In this document: piece by piece, positions 28,210 to 37,502 of the stretch
Layout: each line of letters starts with the position of its first letter
Numbering within the stretch: position 1 is the stretch's first letter
Source: Paenibacillus sambharensis
Lineage (GTDB): Bacteria > Bacillota > Bacilli > Paenibacillales > Paenibacillaceae
Reading direction: 5' to 3'
DNA length: 64,000 nt
Assembly: GCF_003233845.1 (NCBI RefSeq)
Contig: NZ_QKRB01000060.1
Coordinates: 62,001-126,000, forward strand
Translations under genes and position numbers: made by a program
Notes under the pieces: model-generated
Told to the model about the DNA's origin: nothing
What the model saw: only the letters and a program-made list of their open reading frames with translations
Database searches by the model: none

Positions 28210-29364
28210 TTACAGCTCTGCTATTGCGGCCAGAACGGCATTGTTGAACAGGTCAGCATAGATGTTCTTGAACGGCTTCTGGTGATCCAGCTCGACGGAC
28301 AGGTAGACCTGCACGGTTTCGTATACGGGGTCCACACAGACGAAGACACCGGCCGCTCCCCAATGGTTATAGGCTTGGGGCGAGAACAGGTCTCCTCCGT
28401 CACGCTTGCTGCCGTTAATGGCCCAGCCATAACCCCATGATGCTTCCGCGAATACCTCATCTCTGTACTCCGAGGGCACGCCGGGAATGTGGTTGCGGGT
28501 CATCTCGATGACGGAGACCGGGCTGAGAATGCGGACGCCTTCATATATTCCTTTGTTCAGGAACATCTGGGCGAACACCGCAAGGTCACGGGCGGTTGAA
28601 TAGATGCCGCCTGAGGCAGATGTCGAACGGATCAGGCCTTCGTCAATCCATTCGGCGCAGGGCGCGTCAGGCGAACGCTGCACAATCCGGTGCCATTCGG
28701 ACTCCGGCACGCTGTAGTAAGTATCATTCATACCGAGCGGCTTGAACAGGCGTTCGGCCGCAAACTGATCGTGCGTCTGGCCGGTTACGCGCCGGATGAT
28801 CTCACCGAGCAGCTCGTATCCGAAGCCGAGGTAGTACATGACGGCGCCCGGTTTACTGGCCGCGGGTACATCGTAGGCCAGCGACAGGAACTCATGGGTT
28901 TCAGGATCCTGGCCAGGCGGGCAAGGCGGGATGACGGCGACCCCCTTTTTGCTGTCGATGTGCGGGTGTAAGTCTTCAGGGCGGATGCCGGAGTTGTGTG
29001 TGAGCAGATGATGAACACGGATCTCGTGCTTGCCTTCACCAGTGAACTCGGGTATGTAATCCACGACCGGCCTGTTCAGGCCAATCCGGCCTTCCTCGAC
29101 CAGCAGCATAATGCTGGCCGCTGTTATTACCTTCGTTATGGAGCACAGCGGGAACAGGGAGTTCAGCTGCAGAGGAGGGGAATCCGGTTCAGGCGTCAGG
29201 GTGCCATATGCTGCATGATGAACGGTAATCCCTCTTCTGGCTGCAAAGGTAACCTGAGCCGGGGTAATTCCTTCCTCAACAAGCCGTCTTGCTGTTCGGT
29301 CCACATTCTCGATGCCATCCACGGTCATTCCTGCTTCTTCGGCTTTACTAATCGTCAGGCTCAT
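28210..29364 (-). CDS. Serine hydrolase, beta-lactamase/D-Ala carboxypeptidase family
   Basis: 384 residues, AAGGAG eight nt before ATG. The class-C beta-lactamase fold is shown by the CSITK motif (S-x-x-K nucleophile and base), HHLLTHNSGI, a Tyr in YLGFGYELLGEIIRRVTGQ, and the SASGGIYSTARDLAVFAQMFLN block. No signal peptide is present, so it is probably a cytoplasmic EstB-like esterase/peptidase and not an antibiotic resistance enzyme. Upstream in the same direction as the SGNH esterase; the two may be co-transcribed. Confidence 0.9.
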   Translation of the reverse strand: MSLTISKAEEAGMTVDGIENVDRTARRLVEEGITPAQVTFAARRGITVHHAAYGTLTPEPDSPPLQLNSLFPLCSITKVITAASIMLLVEEGRIGLNRPVVDYIPEFTGEGKHEIRVHHLLTHNSGIRPEDLHPHIDSKKGVAVIPPCPPGQDPETHEFLSLAYDVPAASKPGAVMYYLGFGYELLGEIIRRVTGQTHDQFAAERLFKPLGMNDTYYSVPESEWHRIVQRSPDAPCAEWIDEGLIRSTSASGGIYSTARDLAVFAQMFLNKGIYEGVRILSPVSVIEMTRNHIPGVPSEYRDEVFAEASWGYGWAINGSKRDGGDLFSPQAYNHWGAAGVFVCVDPVYETVQVYLSVELDHQKPFKNIYADLFNNAVLAAIAEL

Positions 29365-29523
29365 AGGGGATTCTCCTTCGCAATGGTAAATGGGAATATT
29401 AACCTATATGGCTTATTATTAAGGATGGACGATAAGCCGTCAATAACTTCCAGTAAGTTTTTGCCGGTTCTGGTTGGCGGAGGTCTGCTGTGTTTATGAG
29501 AATAGAGGGAGGGAAGTATACAG

Positions 29524-30177
29524 ATGGATACCATACTATATCTCACATTTGCTGCTGCGTATGCCGTCATGCTGGCTTGGGGGTTGGTGTTGTTCAGGAG
29601 CGACAGGCACTGGGGGCTCCAATATCTTCTGCTGCTGGTAACATCAGGTCTTCTATGGGACAACGGATTGATTGGGACAGGCAGGTGGATCGGCGAGGGT
29701 CCGCTGCTGGAATCGCTCAGCCTGTCGAGGTTCTGGCTGCATGCCTTCCTGACACCGCTGCTTGCTCTTGTCTCTTATGGCCTGATCCGCCAGGCGGGAA
29801 GCAGCTGGGCAAGGAAGCCTGCGGCATGGTGGGGCGCGTGGCTGTTCACTGCCGCCCTGATTGTACTGGAGCTGGTAACGGAGACGCTGTCTGTCCGGCT
29901 GAAGCCGCTGCATGAATATGGCGTCCTGCGGTATGTGCCAATCGAGCAGTCGGGTCCGCCGCTGATGGTCATTCTGATTCTGATTCCGCTGTTCACGGCA
30001 GGTGTCGTGCTATGGAGGAGACTGCGCAGCCCGTGGCTGTTCATTGGCACCCTGCTGATGCTGGCCGGAAGCGCCATTCCGATCCCGCTGGACAGCTCAG
30101 CTGCAACCAACCTGTTCGAGCTGCTGCTCATTCTGTCGCTGTGGGTGTCTGTTTATCAAGTGAGGCGTGCCGGGTAA
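29524..30177 (+). CDS. Polytopic membrane protein of unknown function
   Basis: 217 residues with about seven hydrophobic helices, ATG ten nt after GGGAGGG. Conserved-looking polar residues are in GLLWDNGLIGTGRWIG and RFWLHAFLTPLLALVSYG. I do not recognise a named family. It is divergent from the beta-lactamase-family gene and ends at a strong terminator. Confidence 0.75.
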   Translation: MDTILYLTFAAAYAVMLAWGLVLFRSDRHWGLQYLLLLVTSGLLWDNGLIGTGRWIGEGPLLESLSLSRFWLHAFLTPLLALVSYGLIRQAGSSWARKPAAWWGAWLFTAALIVLELVTETLSVRLKPLHEYGVLRYVPIEQSGPPLMVILILIPLFTAGVVLWRRLRSPWLFIGTLLMLAGSAIPIPLDSSAATNLFELLLILSLWVSVYQVRRAG

Positions 30178-30196
30178 GACTGGCAGCAGCAAGCCC

Positions 30197-30223
30197 AAGT
30201 CCCGCTGAGGCGGGGCTTTTTTG
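30197..30223 (+). terminator. Rho-independent terminator
   Basis: AAGTCCCGC pairs with GCGGGGCTT around a 4-nt loop and runs into TTTT. Confidence 0.9.
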
Positions 30224-30485
30224 CTGTATAAAACAAAAAGGCATGAAACCAAAAAATGAAGCATTTAGAAAGCGTATTCACGGAGGTATAGTTAAAGGGC
30301 AGCCGAGGACCCAGCGAAGGGTTAGTGACAGGTTAAGGTCTTGGCCGGGGCTGAGGACTAAGGCTGCATGATCAGGATGCAAAAGGGGGGAGTCATCTAA
30401 GGCTGGATGCGGAGCAGCAGTCAGGGAGGCTGATGGTTGTGAAGTCGGGCAGGCAACAGAATCACACATGAATGGAGGATGGTTT

Positions 30486-31640
30486 ATGAAAGGGAAACGG
30501 TTGAGATCTTTTGCTGCAGCTGCATTGAGTCTGGGGCTGGCTGCGGCTATGGTGCCGGGTATGGTCGCGGGGCCTGAGCCCGCTGCGGCGGCAGACCAGT
30601 CACAGTGGCGGATGGTCTGGAACGATGAATTCAATGGAGCCAATGGCTCCGCGCCTGACGGGTCCAAGTGGAACTTGATCCACGCTGGAGGCGGCTTCGG
30701 CAATAACGAGCTGCAGTACTACACGAACCGGAGAGATAACTCCTATCTGGAAAATGGCAACCTCGTCATCAAAGCCCAGAAGGAGGAGTTCGGCGGTCAT
30801 GCCTATACTTCTGCCAAGCTGACCTCGCAGAACAAGGGCGACTGGAAATACGGACGCTTCGAAATCCGGGCGAAGCTGCCTTACGGCCGGAGCGTATGGC
30901 CGGCTTTCTGGATGATGCCGACGGATTCGGTATACGGCATCTGGCCGAAGAGCGGCGAGATTGATATTATGGAGAACCGCGGCGATCAGATGAACAAGGT
31001 TTCCGGAACGATTCACTATGGCAATGACTGGCCTAACAACGTCTGGTCCGGTGCGGACTATCTGCTGCCTGAAGGCCAGTCCTTTGCCGATGATTATCAC
31101 ACGTTCGCCGTAGAGTGGGAGGAGCGTGAGATCCGCTGGTATGTGGACGGCCTGCTGTACTCGACGAAGAGAGACTGGTTCACACCGGGTGCAGCCTTCC
31201 CTGCACCGTTCGACCAGCGGTTCTATATGCAGCTGAACCTGGCGATTGGCGGGCCGGGCACGCCATTCACCGGCTGGCAGAACCCGGATGATTCCGTCCT
31301 TCCCCAGCGCATGTATATCGATTATGTAAGAGTCTATGAACGGATTGGCCAGGATACCGGCGGCGAGCATGTCACAGCAGACTATGCCGCCGGCGTCACC
31401 AAGCTAAGCGCATCGCAAGCGAAGATCTATATTCGCCCGGTGACCGCTGCCAGGTACGTGGATGTTCACTACACCGTGAATAACGGCATTCAGCAGAACC
31501 TGCGCATGGCTAACAGGAACGGTACCTGGGAGACGACGGTTAGCGGCCTGAAGGCGGGAGACAAGATCCGCTACTGGTTCACCTATGAGAAGAATGGTCC
31601 GCAGTATGATTCACCGCAGTACACGTACACGCAGTCATAG
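30486..31640 (+). CDS. Secreted GH16 endo-beta-1,3-glucanase with C-terminal CBM56-like domain
   Basis: 384 residues from ATG 30486, eight nt after GGAGG; an ATG at 30468 overlaps that site. A signal peptide ends near PAAAADQ. The GH16 jelly roll (about 36-290) carries the catalytic ExDxxE motif: E158, D160 and E163 in GEIDIMENRG. The last ~95 residues (after DTGGEHVTADY) resemble the beta-1,3-glucan-binding CBM56 module of Paenibacillus and Bacillus laminarinases. It should cut laminarin, callose or fungal wall glucan outside the cell. Confidence 0.93.
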   Translation: MKGKRLRSFAAAALSLGLAAAMVPGMVAGPEPAAAADQSQWRMVWNDEFNGANGSAPDGSKWNLIHAGGGFGNNELQYYTNRRDNSYLENGNLVIKAQKEEFGGHAYTSAKLTSQNKGDWKYGRFEIRAKLPYGRSVWPAFWMMPTDSVYGIWPKSGEIDIMENRGDQMNKVSGTIHYGNDWPNNVWSGADYLLPEGQSFADDYHTFAVEWEEREIRWYVDGLLYSTKRDWFTPGAAFPAPFDQRFYMQLNLAIGGPGTPFTGWQNPDDSVLPQRMYIDYVRVYERIGQDTGGEHVTADYAAGVTKLSASQAKIYIRPVTAARYVDVHYTVNNGIQQNLRMANRNGTWETTVSGLKAGDKIRYWFTYEKNGPQYDSPQYTYTQS

Positions 31641-31665
31641 GGTCATAGGGAAAGGGAATATTGGA

Positions 31666-31703
31666 GGGCTGTCCCGAAGTCATCATGACTTAGGGGCGGC
31701 CCC
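31666..31703 (+). terminator. Dispersed terminator-like hairpin, copy 2
   Basis: GGGCTGTCCCGAAGTC pairs with GACTTAGGGGCGGCCC (one mismatch, G-T pairs) around ATCAT. It lies 25 nt after the GH16 stop. Its sequence matches the hairpin at 8827-8864 closely, including the GACTTA core. Confidence 0.65.
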
Positions 31704-31764
31704 TCTTCATTTGTAAAATTAATTCTGATACTGTTCACTCCGGAATTGGTGATCTGTGAAATTC

Positions 31765-31946
31765 TAACGAATATCACAGTCGCTATTTGCCTCAATATGG
31801 CTGATTTAAACCTGTAACGAAACTCTGCAGCGTTATAGTCCTAGTTATGCAGGAAAATTGGCGTAAATCACCAAATAAGACGGCTGGGATTCGTTAAGTT
31901 TGAGAATGCTTCGAATTAGCAGGTATAACGTGTGTGAGATTCGTTA
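31765..31946. repeat. 182-bp symmetric intergenic element, copy 3
   Basis: TAACGAATATCAC at 31765 and TAACGAAACTC at 31815 point right; GATTCGTTA at 31888-31896 and 31938-31946 point left. Pitch is 50 bp on both arms. It sits in the gap between the GH16 gene and the DEAD-box gene, as for copies 1 and 2, and next to the dispersed hairpin. Confidence 0.8.
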
Positions 31947-32076
31947 GCCGTGCAGCGGATAGGCCAGAGAAGACTAGGACAGAAGCACGCATTCCACATA
32001 CAGGGTATTTGTGTTATCCTTATATGTCATGACTTGAGCCAAACCATAACGTATTCATGATAGATGAGGAGATTCT

Positions 32077-33438
32077 ATGACGTTTAAAGAATTGAATATT
32101 GCACCAGCGATCCTTAAGGCGCTGGATCAGGAAAACTACACTGCACCGACACCTATACAAGAGCAAGCCATTCCGGCTGTACTGGCCGGCAAGGACCTGC
32201 TGGGCTGTGCCCAGACAGGGACAGGCAAGACAGCAGCCTTCGCCGTGCCGATTGTGCAGCTGCTCAGCAGCCGCCAGCCGGCCGGGGGACCGCGCCGCAT
32301 CCGCTCGCTTATTCTGAGCCCGACACGGGAGCTTGCGCTGCAAATTGCTGAGAACATAGAAGCATACAGCCGGTTTACGCGGATCAGATGCACCGCGATT
32401 GTCGGCGGCGTATCGCAGAGAGCGCAGGAGCGGGCGCTGCAGCAGGGCGCGGATATTGTGATTGCCACGCCAGGCCGTCTGATGGATCTGATTCACCAGA
32501 AGCATGTTGATCTGAAGCATGTGGAGATCGTTGTATTGGATGAGGCCGACCGGATGCTGGACATGGGCTTCGTCCATGACGTGAAGAAGATCATGGCGAT
32601 GATGCCGGGCAGCAAGCAGACCCTGTTCTTCTCGGCGACGATGCCTCCCGAGATATCCAAGCTGGCCGGCTCCATCCTGAAGGACCCGGTGCGGATCGAG
32701 ATCACACCAGTGTCCTCAACGGCGGAGCGGATTACGCAGTCCGTATACAAGGTGGATAAGGCCAACAAGCAGAAGCTGCTGGCTCACCTGCTGCAGGACC
32801 CGGCTATTGACTCCGTGCTGGTGTTCACCCGGACGAAGCATGGCGCGGACCGCGTGGTGCGCGATTTGGCGAAGGCGAAGATTACAGCCGCCGCCATCCA
32901 TGGCAACAAGTCGCAGAACGCCCGCCAGAATGCTCTCAGCAGCTTCAAGAACGGAACAGCGCGTGTGCTGGTAGCGACCGATATCGCTGCAAGGGGAATT
33001 GATATCGACGAGCTGTCCTATGTCGTCAACTTCAATCTTCCGAACATACCGGAGACCTACGTGCACCGGATTGGCCGCACAGGCAGAGCCGGAATGAGCG
33101 GTACCGCCATCTCGTTCTGCGAGTTTGATGAGCTTCCTTATCTGAAGGATATAGAGAAGCTGATCGGCAAGCGGATTCCAGAGGTCAAGGACCATCCTTA
33201 CCCGATGCAGCAGACACAGACGTCACCGATTCAGGAGCAGACTGCCGGATCGGGTTCTGCATCCTCGAAGCCCAGACAGCCGAAACCGCAGACCCAGCAG
33301 AAGCCGAGGCCGCAGTCGGGTTCCAGACCCCAGTCGAAGCAAGGTCCGCAGTCGAATTCCAGACCGCAGTCGAGGCCAGGCACACAATCAAGGCCGAAGC
33401 CGTACTTTATAAAGCCCAAGCAGAAGGCTGAGCGTTAA
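32077..33438 (+). CDS. DEAD-box ATP-dependent RNA helicase
   Basis: 453 residues, GAGGAG before ATG. All helicase motifs are visible in order: Q motif (YTAPTPIQEQAIP), I (AQTGTGKTAAF), Ia (SPTRELALQI), Ib (TPGRLMDL), II (LDEAD), III (SAT), IV (VLVFTRTK), V (ATDIAARGIDI), VI (HRIGRTGRAG). The core is RhlE/CshA-like. A ~75-residue tail is rich in Pro/Gln/Ser/Lys with repeated RPQS/QSRP words, which would be a disordered RNA-binding extension. It probably acts in ribosome assembly or cold-adapted RNA turnover. Confidence 0.95.
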   Translation: MTFKELNIAPAILKALDQENYTAPTPIQEQAIPAVLAGKDLLGCAQTGTGKTAAFAVPIVQLLSSRQPAGGPRRIRSLILSPTRELALQIAENIEAYSRFTRIRCTAIVGGVSQRAQERALQQGADIVIATPGRLMDLIHQKHVDLKHVEIVVLDEADRMLDMGFVHDVKKIMAMMPGSKQTLFFSATMPPEISKLAGSILKDPVRIEITPVSSTAERITQSVYKVDKANKQKLLAHLLQDPAIDSVLVFTRTKHGADRVVRDLAKAKITAAAIHGNKSQNARQNALSSFKNGTARVLVATDIAARGIDIDELSYVVNFNLPNIPETYVHRIGRTGRAGMSGTAISFCEFDELPYLKDIEKLIGKRIPEVKDHPYPMQQTQTSPIQEQTAGSGSASSKPRQPKPQTQQKPRPQSGSRPQSKQGPQSNSRPQSRPGTQSRPKPYFIKPKQKAER

Positions 33439-33565
33439 GCCCAACCGCTGCCGGCTGTTCACCTTAATACAACATAAATTTACTGTTACAAAATTGTGGA
33501 AATTATTGCCTGTCCCCATCCATTGCTCTATGATTATCCCACATTATAGAGAGGTGGATGAAATC

Positions 33566-34414
33566 ATGCGTAAACGATGGGGAAAAACGCTGCTCGCAGC
33601 ATTACTGGCTGTTTCGTTAACAGCCTGCTCTTCTACTGCACAGCAATCGAGTGGAGGAACGCCGGAGGCCGCTCCGGCTCCGTCCGCACCAGCGGCCGGT
33701 CATGAAGCTCATGCTGTCCACTGGTCGTACGAGGGCGAGACTGGACCTGAGCATTGGGCAGAGCTGGGAACAGAGAACGGGGCATGCAGCAGCGGCCTGG
33801 AGCAGTCGCCGATTAATCTGGATGAAGCGAAAGCGTCAGCGGACGCGGGTGCTGCCGAGGCAATTGAAATCAACTATCAGCCAAGCCAGTTTACGATTAA
33901 GAATAACGGTCATACCATTCAGGCGGATGCTGTAACAGAGGATAATACCATTACACTCGACGGCAAGGAATATACGCTGGCCCAGTTCCACTTCCACGTT
34001 CCTTCCGAGCATCAGATGGAAGGCAAGAATCTGGATATGGAGCTGCATTTTGTTCATAAGGATGCAGATGGCAAGCTCGCTGTTGTCGGTGTGCTGATGA
34101 AGGCTGGCGCAGCGAACGAAGCGTTGTCCGAGCTCTGGTCGAAGCTGCCTGCCGAGGAGACGAAAGAGAACATTGCGCTGGAGAAGACCATTGATCTTCC
34201 GGCCCTGCTGCCGCAGGATCAGGATGTGTTCCGCTATGACGGTTCGCTTACGACGCCGCCATGCTCCGAGGGAGTAGAATGGACGGTTATGCAGGAGCCA
34301 ATTGAGGTCTCGCAGGAGCAGATTGACGCCTTTGCGGCGATCTTCCCGGACAATCACCGGCCTGTGCAGCCGTGGAACGACCGCGACGTATTCAGCGTAA
34401 ATCAGCAGAACTGA
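33566..34414 (+). CDS. Alpha-type carbonic anhydrase, lipoprotein
   Basis: 282 residues from ATG 33566 (AGAGAGGTGG upstream). The lipobox VSLTAC places the lipidated Cys at 21; a Pro/Ala/Ser-rich tether follows. The alpha-CA core has SPINL, the zinc ligands H142 and H144 in FHFHVPSEH and H161 in MELHFVH, and the C-terminal YDGSLTTPPCSEGVEW block. It interconverts CO2 and bicarbonate on the outer face of the membrane. Confidence 0.95.
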   Translation: MRKRWGKTLLAALLAVSLTACSSTAQQSSGGTPEAAPAPSAPAAGHEAHAVHWSYEGETGPEHWAELGTENGACSSGLEQSPINLDEAKASADAGAAEAIEINYQPSQFTIKNNGHTIQADAVTEDNTITLDGKEYTLAQFHFHVPSEHQMEGKNLDMELHFVHKDADGKLAVVGVLMKAGAANEALSELWSKLPAEETKENIALEKTIDLPALLPQDQDVFRYDGSLTTPPCSEGVEWTVMQEPIEVSQEQIDAFAAIFPDNHRPVQPWNDRDVFSVNQQN

Positions 34415-34562
34415 TTTTGCGCAGCCATAGTATGCCTGACAGATTGATGATAAAAGAGGCGGAGCAATCCGCTTCTTCTTTTTTTGCGGCAGAGCTCCAT
34501 AATGTATCAAAGACATTGGGAAAATGTCATAAATGTTGTAATCGTATCCTTCAACTCCTTGT

Positions 34563-34576
34563 TGATAACGCTTACA
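34563..34576 (+). promoter_or_regulatory. cre site upstream of the galactanase
   Basis: TGATAACGCTTACA matches TGWNANCGNTNWCA at every fixed position. A second, weaker palindrome (TGAGCGCTTTCA) follows. CcpA-mediated glucose repression of the galactanase gene is expected. Confidence 0.65.
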
Positions 34577-34642
34577 CTCTTGGTGAGCGCTTTCATTTGT
34601 GTGAGAAAGTGCACATTTTATCCATGGAAAAGGAGATGCATC

Positions 34643-35683
34643 ATGAAGAAGAGATTATCGCTTGCTCTTGTGATTGCCATGTGTTTGTCGTTATTCTCAT
34701 TGGGCCAGGTTGCTCCAACGGCTGAGGTTTACGCGGCGCCTTCGTTTGCCAAGGGGGCGGATATCAGCTGGGTAGCGGGTATGGAGGCTCAGGGCTACAA
34801 GTGGAAGGACAAGAATGGTGTTCAGCGTGACATCCTTGATATCCTGCGTCAGGATTACAAGATTAACTCGGTGCGGATCAGGGTCTTCGTCAATCCGACG
34901 AATGATTATGGAAACGGATACATGAACAAGGACCGTGCTGCGGCGCTGGCTGCTAGGGCCAAATCCAAGGGGATGTCCGTTATGCTGACGCTCCATTACA
35001 GCGACTCCTGGGCTGATCCGGGCAAGCAGACCAAGCCTGCAGCGTGGAAGAACTACACCTTCCAGCAGCTGATGGATGCGGTCTACAACCATACCCGTGA
35101 TGTTATGTTCACGATGCAGAGCAAAGGGGTAACACCTGATTGGGTGCAGATTGGCAACGAAACGAACAACGGCATGCTGTGGGAAGACGGAAGAGCCTCG
35201 GTCAGCATGCGGAACTATGCCTGGCTGGTCAATACCGGACACAATGCGGTGAAGTCGGTTAACAGCGGCACCAAGACGATTGTCCATCTTGCCAATGGAA
35301 ATGACAATTCACTGTACAGATGGAATATCGGCGGCCTGATCAGCAACGGGGCTAATTTCGATATCGTCGGCATGTCCCTGTACCCGTCAGCATCGGACTG
35401 GTCTGCCCTTGTCAATCAGACGGTGTCGAATGCGAACGACATGATTAACACGTACGGCAAGGAAGTGATGATCAGCGAGATCGGCATGGATTATAACCAG
35501 CCGGCGGCAGCCAAGAGCTTCGTGGCGGATATAGTGAAGAAGATCCAGGCGCTGCCGGGCGGTAAAGGCAAAGGCGTGTTCTACTGGGAGCCGGGCGCGA
35601 CTCCAGGCTACAACGGCGGCTACGGCAAAGGAGCGTGGCAGTCGGACATGAAGCCGACGATTGCGCTGGAAGGATTCTTGTAA
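34643..35683 (+). CDS. Secreted GH53 endo-beta-1,4-galactanase
   Basis: 346 residues from ATG 34643, seven nt after AAGGAG; the longer frame starting at 34484 crosses the cre site and is rejected. A signal peptide ends near VYAAP. The GH53 TIM barrel opens with FAKGADISWVAGMEAQG. The acid/base is E173 in QIGNETNNG and the nucleophile is E279 in MISEIGMDY. It cleaves the beta-1,4-galactan side chains of pectin; the released oligogalactosides suit the GH42/GH35 enzymes at 48.5-53 kb. Confidence 0.95.
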   Translation: MKKRLSLALVIAMCLSLFSLGQVAPTAEVYAAPSFAKGADISWVAGMEAQGYKWKDKNGVQRDILDILRQDYKINSVRIRVFVNPTNDYGNGYMNKDRAAALAARAKSKGMSVMLTLHYSDSWADPGKQTKPAAWKNYTFQQLMDAVYNHTRDVMFTMQSKGVTPDWVQIGNETNNGMLWEDGRASVSMRNYAWLVNTGHNAVKSVNSGTKTIVHLANGNDNSLYRWNIGGLISNGANFDIVGMSLYPSASDWSALVNQTVSNANDMINTYGKEVMISEIGMDYNQPAAAKSFVADIVKKIQALPGGKGKGVFYWEPGATPGYNGGYGKGAWQSDMKPTIALEGFL

Positions 35684-35737
35684 GAATCCAGTGAAAGCTT
35701 CCATCTTATACTGTCAAAAATATGCTACAATTGTGTT

Positions 35738-35776
35738 AGCGCCTGTTCCCCTGGGAGGGACAGGCGTGTTTTATTT
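35738..35776 (+). terminator. Terminator after the galactanase
   Basis: GCGCCTGT-C pairs with GACAGGCG around a C/G-rich loop and is followed by TGTTTTATTT. Confidence 0.75.
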
Positions 35777-35804
35777 ATAGCTGATACATATAGGAGAATG
35801 AACG

Positions 35805-36617
35805 ATGAGTGAACATGAGTTGATACAAGCCACGGAATGGCCGGTTACGTTAAGCAGTCTGAAGGAGGAGCTGGATGCCCTCGGGGTTCGCGAAGGCGAT
35901 ACCGTTATCGTCCATTCCTCGCTTTCCAGCCTGGGCTGGGTTTGCGGCGGGCCGCAGACGGTCGTGCAGGCCCTGATGGCAGCAGTAGGCAGCGGGGGAA
36001 CAGTGGTTATGCCTGCGCAGAGCGGCGACTGGAGCGACCCTGCCGGATGGGGGAACCCGGCGGTGCCTCAAGAGTGGATCGAGATCATTTATAAGGAAAT
36101 GCCGGCCTTTGACCCGGCCGTTACGCCGACGCGCGAAATGGGCCGGATTGCCGAGCTGTTCCGCACCTTTCCGGGAACGATGAGATCTTCTCACCCGCAG
36201 TCATCGTTCAGTGCAAACGGCCGTCAAGCTGCATACATTACCGCAGAGCATCCGCTGACCCCGCAGTTTGGCGAGGCTTCCCCGCTGGGCAAGCTGTACG
36301 AGCTGGATGCAAAGGTCCTGCTGCTGGGCGCGGGCTATGACTCCTGCACGAGCTTTCATCTCGCAGAGACGCAGCTGGACGGCATGCCGGAGAAGCAGAT
36401 GGGCACCGCCATGCTGGAGCAGGGAGAGCGTGTATGGAAGACGTTTACCGATTATGCTTACGATGCGGATGATTTTGCCGATTTGGGAGCGGATATGGAA
36501 GGGCGGGTGGCAGTCAAGCTAGGCCGGATTGGCAGGGCAGAATGCCGGCTGTTCAGCGTGAAGGAAGCAGTCGATTATGCGAAGGCTTGGCTGGCGGACA
36601 ACCGCCCGAAGGGTTAG
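35805..36617 (+). CDS. AAC(3)-family N-acetyltransferase
   Basis: 270 residues. It has the Antibiotic_NAT fold: VIVHSSLSSLGWVCGGPQTV at the start (acetyl-CoA-binding region), GTVVMPAQSGDWSDP, and RSSHPQSSFSANG with the conserved catalytic His. Family members acetylate the 3-amino group of 2-deoxystreptamine antibiotics, but many chromosomal homologues (YokD, FrbF-like) use other amines. Resistance should not be assumed. GGAG lies eight nt before ATG. Confidence 0.9.
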   Translation: MSEHELIQATEWPVTLSSLKEELDALGVREGDTVIVHSSLSSLGWVCGGPQTVVQALMAAVGSGGTVVMPAQSGDWSDPAGWGNPAVPQEWIEIIYKEMPAFDPAVTPTREMGRIAELFRTFPGTMRSSHPQSSFSANGRQAAYITAEHPLTPQFGEASPLGKLYELDAKVLLLGAGYDSCTSFHLAETQLDGMPEKQMGTAMLEQGERVWKTFTDYAYDADDFADLGADMEGRVAVKLGRIGRAECRLFSVKEAVDYAKAWLADNRPKG

Positions 36618-36751
36618 GGGCCTTATTAGTTGAGGCATAAGCTTTTCCAGCCTTTAGCAAAGGAAGTGTTAAGCCAACCCTACGATGAATTAAGCGGGGA
36701 TATATCCGGACTTTGATAAACTGGGCATTTTTTTACACGAGGAGAGATTAG

Positions 36752-37273
36752 GTGGAGACGAATAGTTTGGACAAGCAGGAGAAGAAGCAGCACATTCCTG
36801 AGCCAGCTGGAGCCTTAGGCTTTGGCGGTTGGCTGATCCTGCCGCAGATTGGTTTTGTAATTTCAGTGGTTTCATTGTTTTTATTTTTTGTGAAAGAACT
36901 GCCGGATGTATTGGATTCATCCATATGGGGAGTATTGGGGTCCAAGGATTCATCTCTATATGACCCGCTGTTTGCGCCAATGGTAATAACGGAGGTAGTC
37001 TGGAATTTAGTTTTGGTTATTGGAACCTTGGTTACGATTGTCCTGTTCTACAGAAGGAAGAGAATCGTCCCGAAGCTGATGATTACGCTGTATTTGGCCA
37101 GCTTGGTTGGAATGATAGTAAGCTATGTATTTGTGCAGCAAATTCCAGTCTTGAAGGAAGCGATGGCAGACGGAAGCCAGATAAGAGAGATAGGCCGATA
37201 TGTCGTAACCTGTGTCATCTGGGTTCCCTACTTCCTGTTGTCTCAGCGGGTGGAGAATACTTTTATAAAATAA
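36752..37273 (+). CDS. DUF2569-type membrane protein
   Basis: 173 residues, GTG start after GAGGAGAG. Four hydrophobic helices; the GGWLILPQIGFVIS start and the ending YVVTCVIWVPYFLLSQRVENTF match the DUF2569 pattern. Function unknown. It is AT-richer than its neighbours and has its own terminator. Confidence 0.75.
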   Translation: METNSLDKQEKKQHIPEPAGALGFGGWLILPQIGFVISVVSLFLFFVKELPDVLDSSIWGVLGSKDSSLYDPLFAPMVITEVVWNLVLVIGTLVTIVLFYRRKRIVPKLMITLYLASLVGMIVSYVFVQQIPVLKEAMADGSQIREIGRYVVTCVIWVPYFLLSQRVENTFIK

Positions 37274-37306
37274 CGTTTTAAGAAACTAGCATAGTTTATT
37301 AGAATG

Positions 37307-37335
37307 AAGTCCTCTTGGATAAGGGGACTTTTTCC
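37307..37335 (+). terminator. Rho-independent terminator
   Basis: AAGTCCTC pairs with GGGGACTT across an 8-nt loop, followed by TTTCC. Confidence 0.75.
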
Positions 37336-37428
37336 TTTTTGAATGGCTAATCGCCTTGCCAGCAGCATACATGGTATACAAGCTTGGGACATGATGCTAT
37401 ATTAATGGATGGAATATATTACAGGAAA

Positions 37429-37437
37429 TGATATAAT
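37429..37437 (+). promoter_or_regulatory. Extended -10 promoter for the tandem binding proteins
   Basis: TGATATAAT is a perfect TATAAT with an upstream TGN extension, 66 bp before the first ATG. No good -35 is seen, which extended -10 promoters tolerate. Confidence 0.55.
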
Positions 37438-37502
37438 ATCAAATTGCATCCATATTAATTGTCGATATGGGTGTCTATTAACGTTGGAAGAGGAGCTGTT
37501 GT

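Noticed and set aside
28210-29364. True beta-lactamase
   Set aside because: SxxK is present but there is no signal peptide, and the cytoplasmic EstB-like esterase group fits better.
35805-36617. Aminoglycoside resistance gene as a firm call
   Set aside because: Family membership is clear, but chromosomal AAC(3)-like proteins often have other substrates; resistance cannot be read from the sequence.
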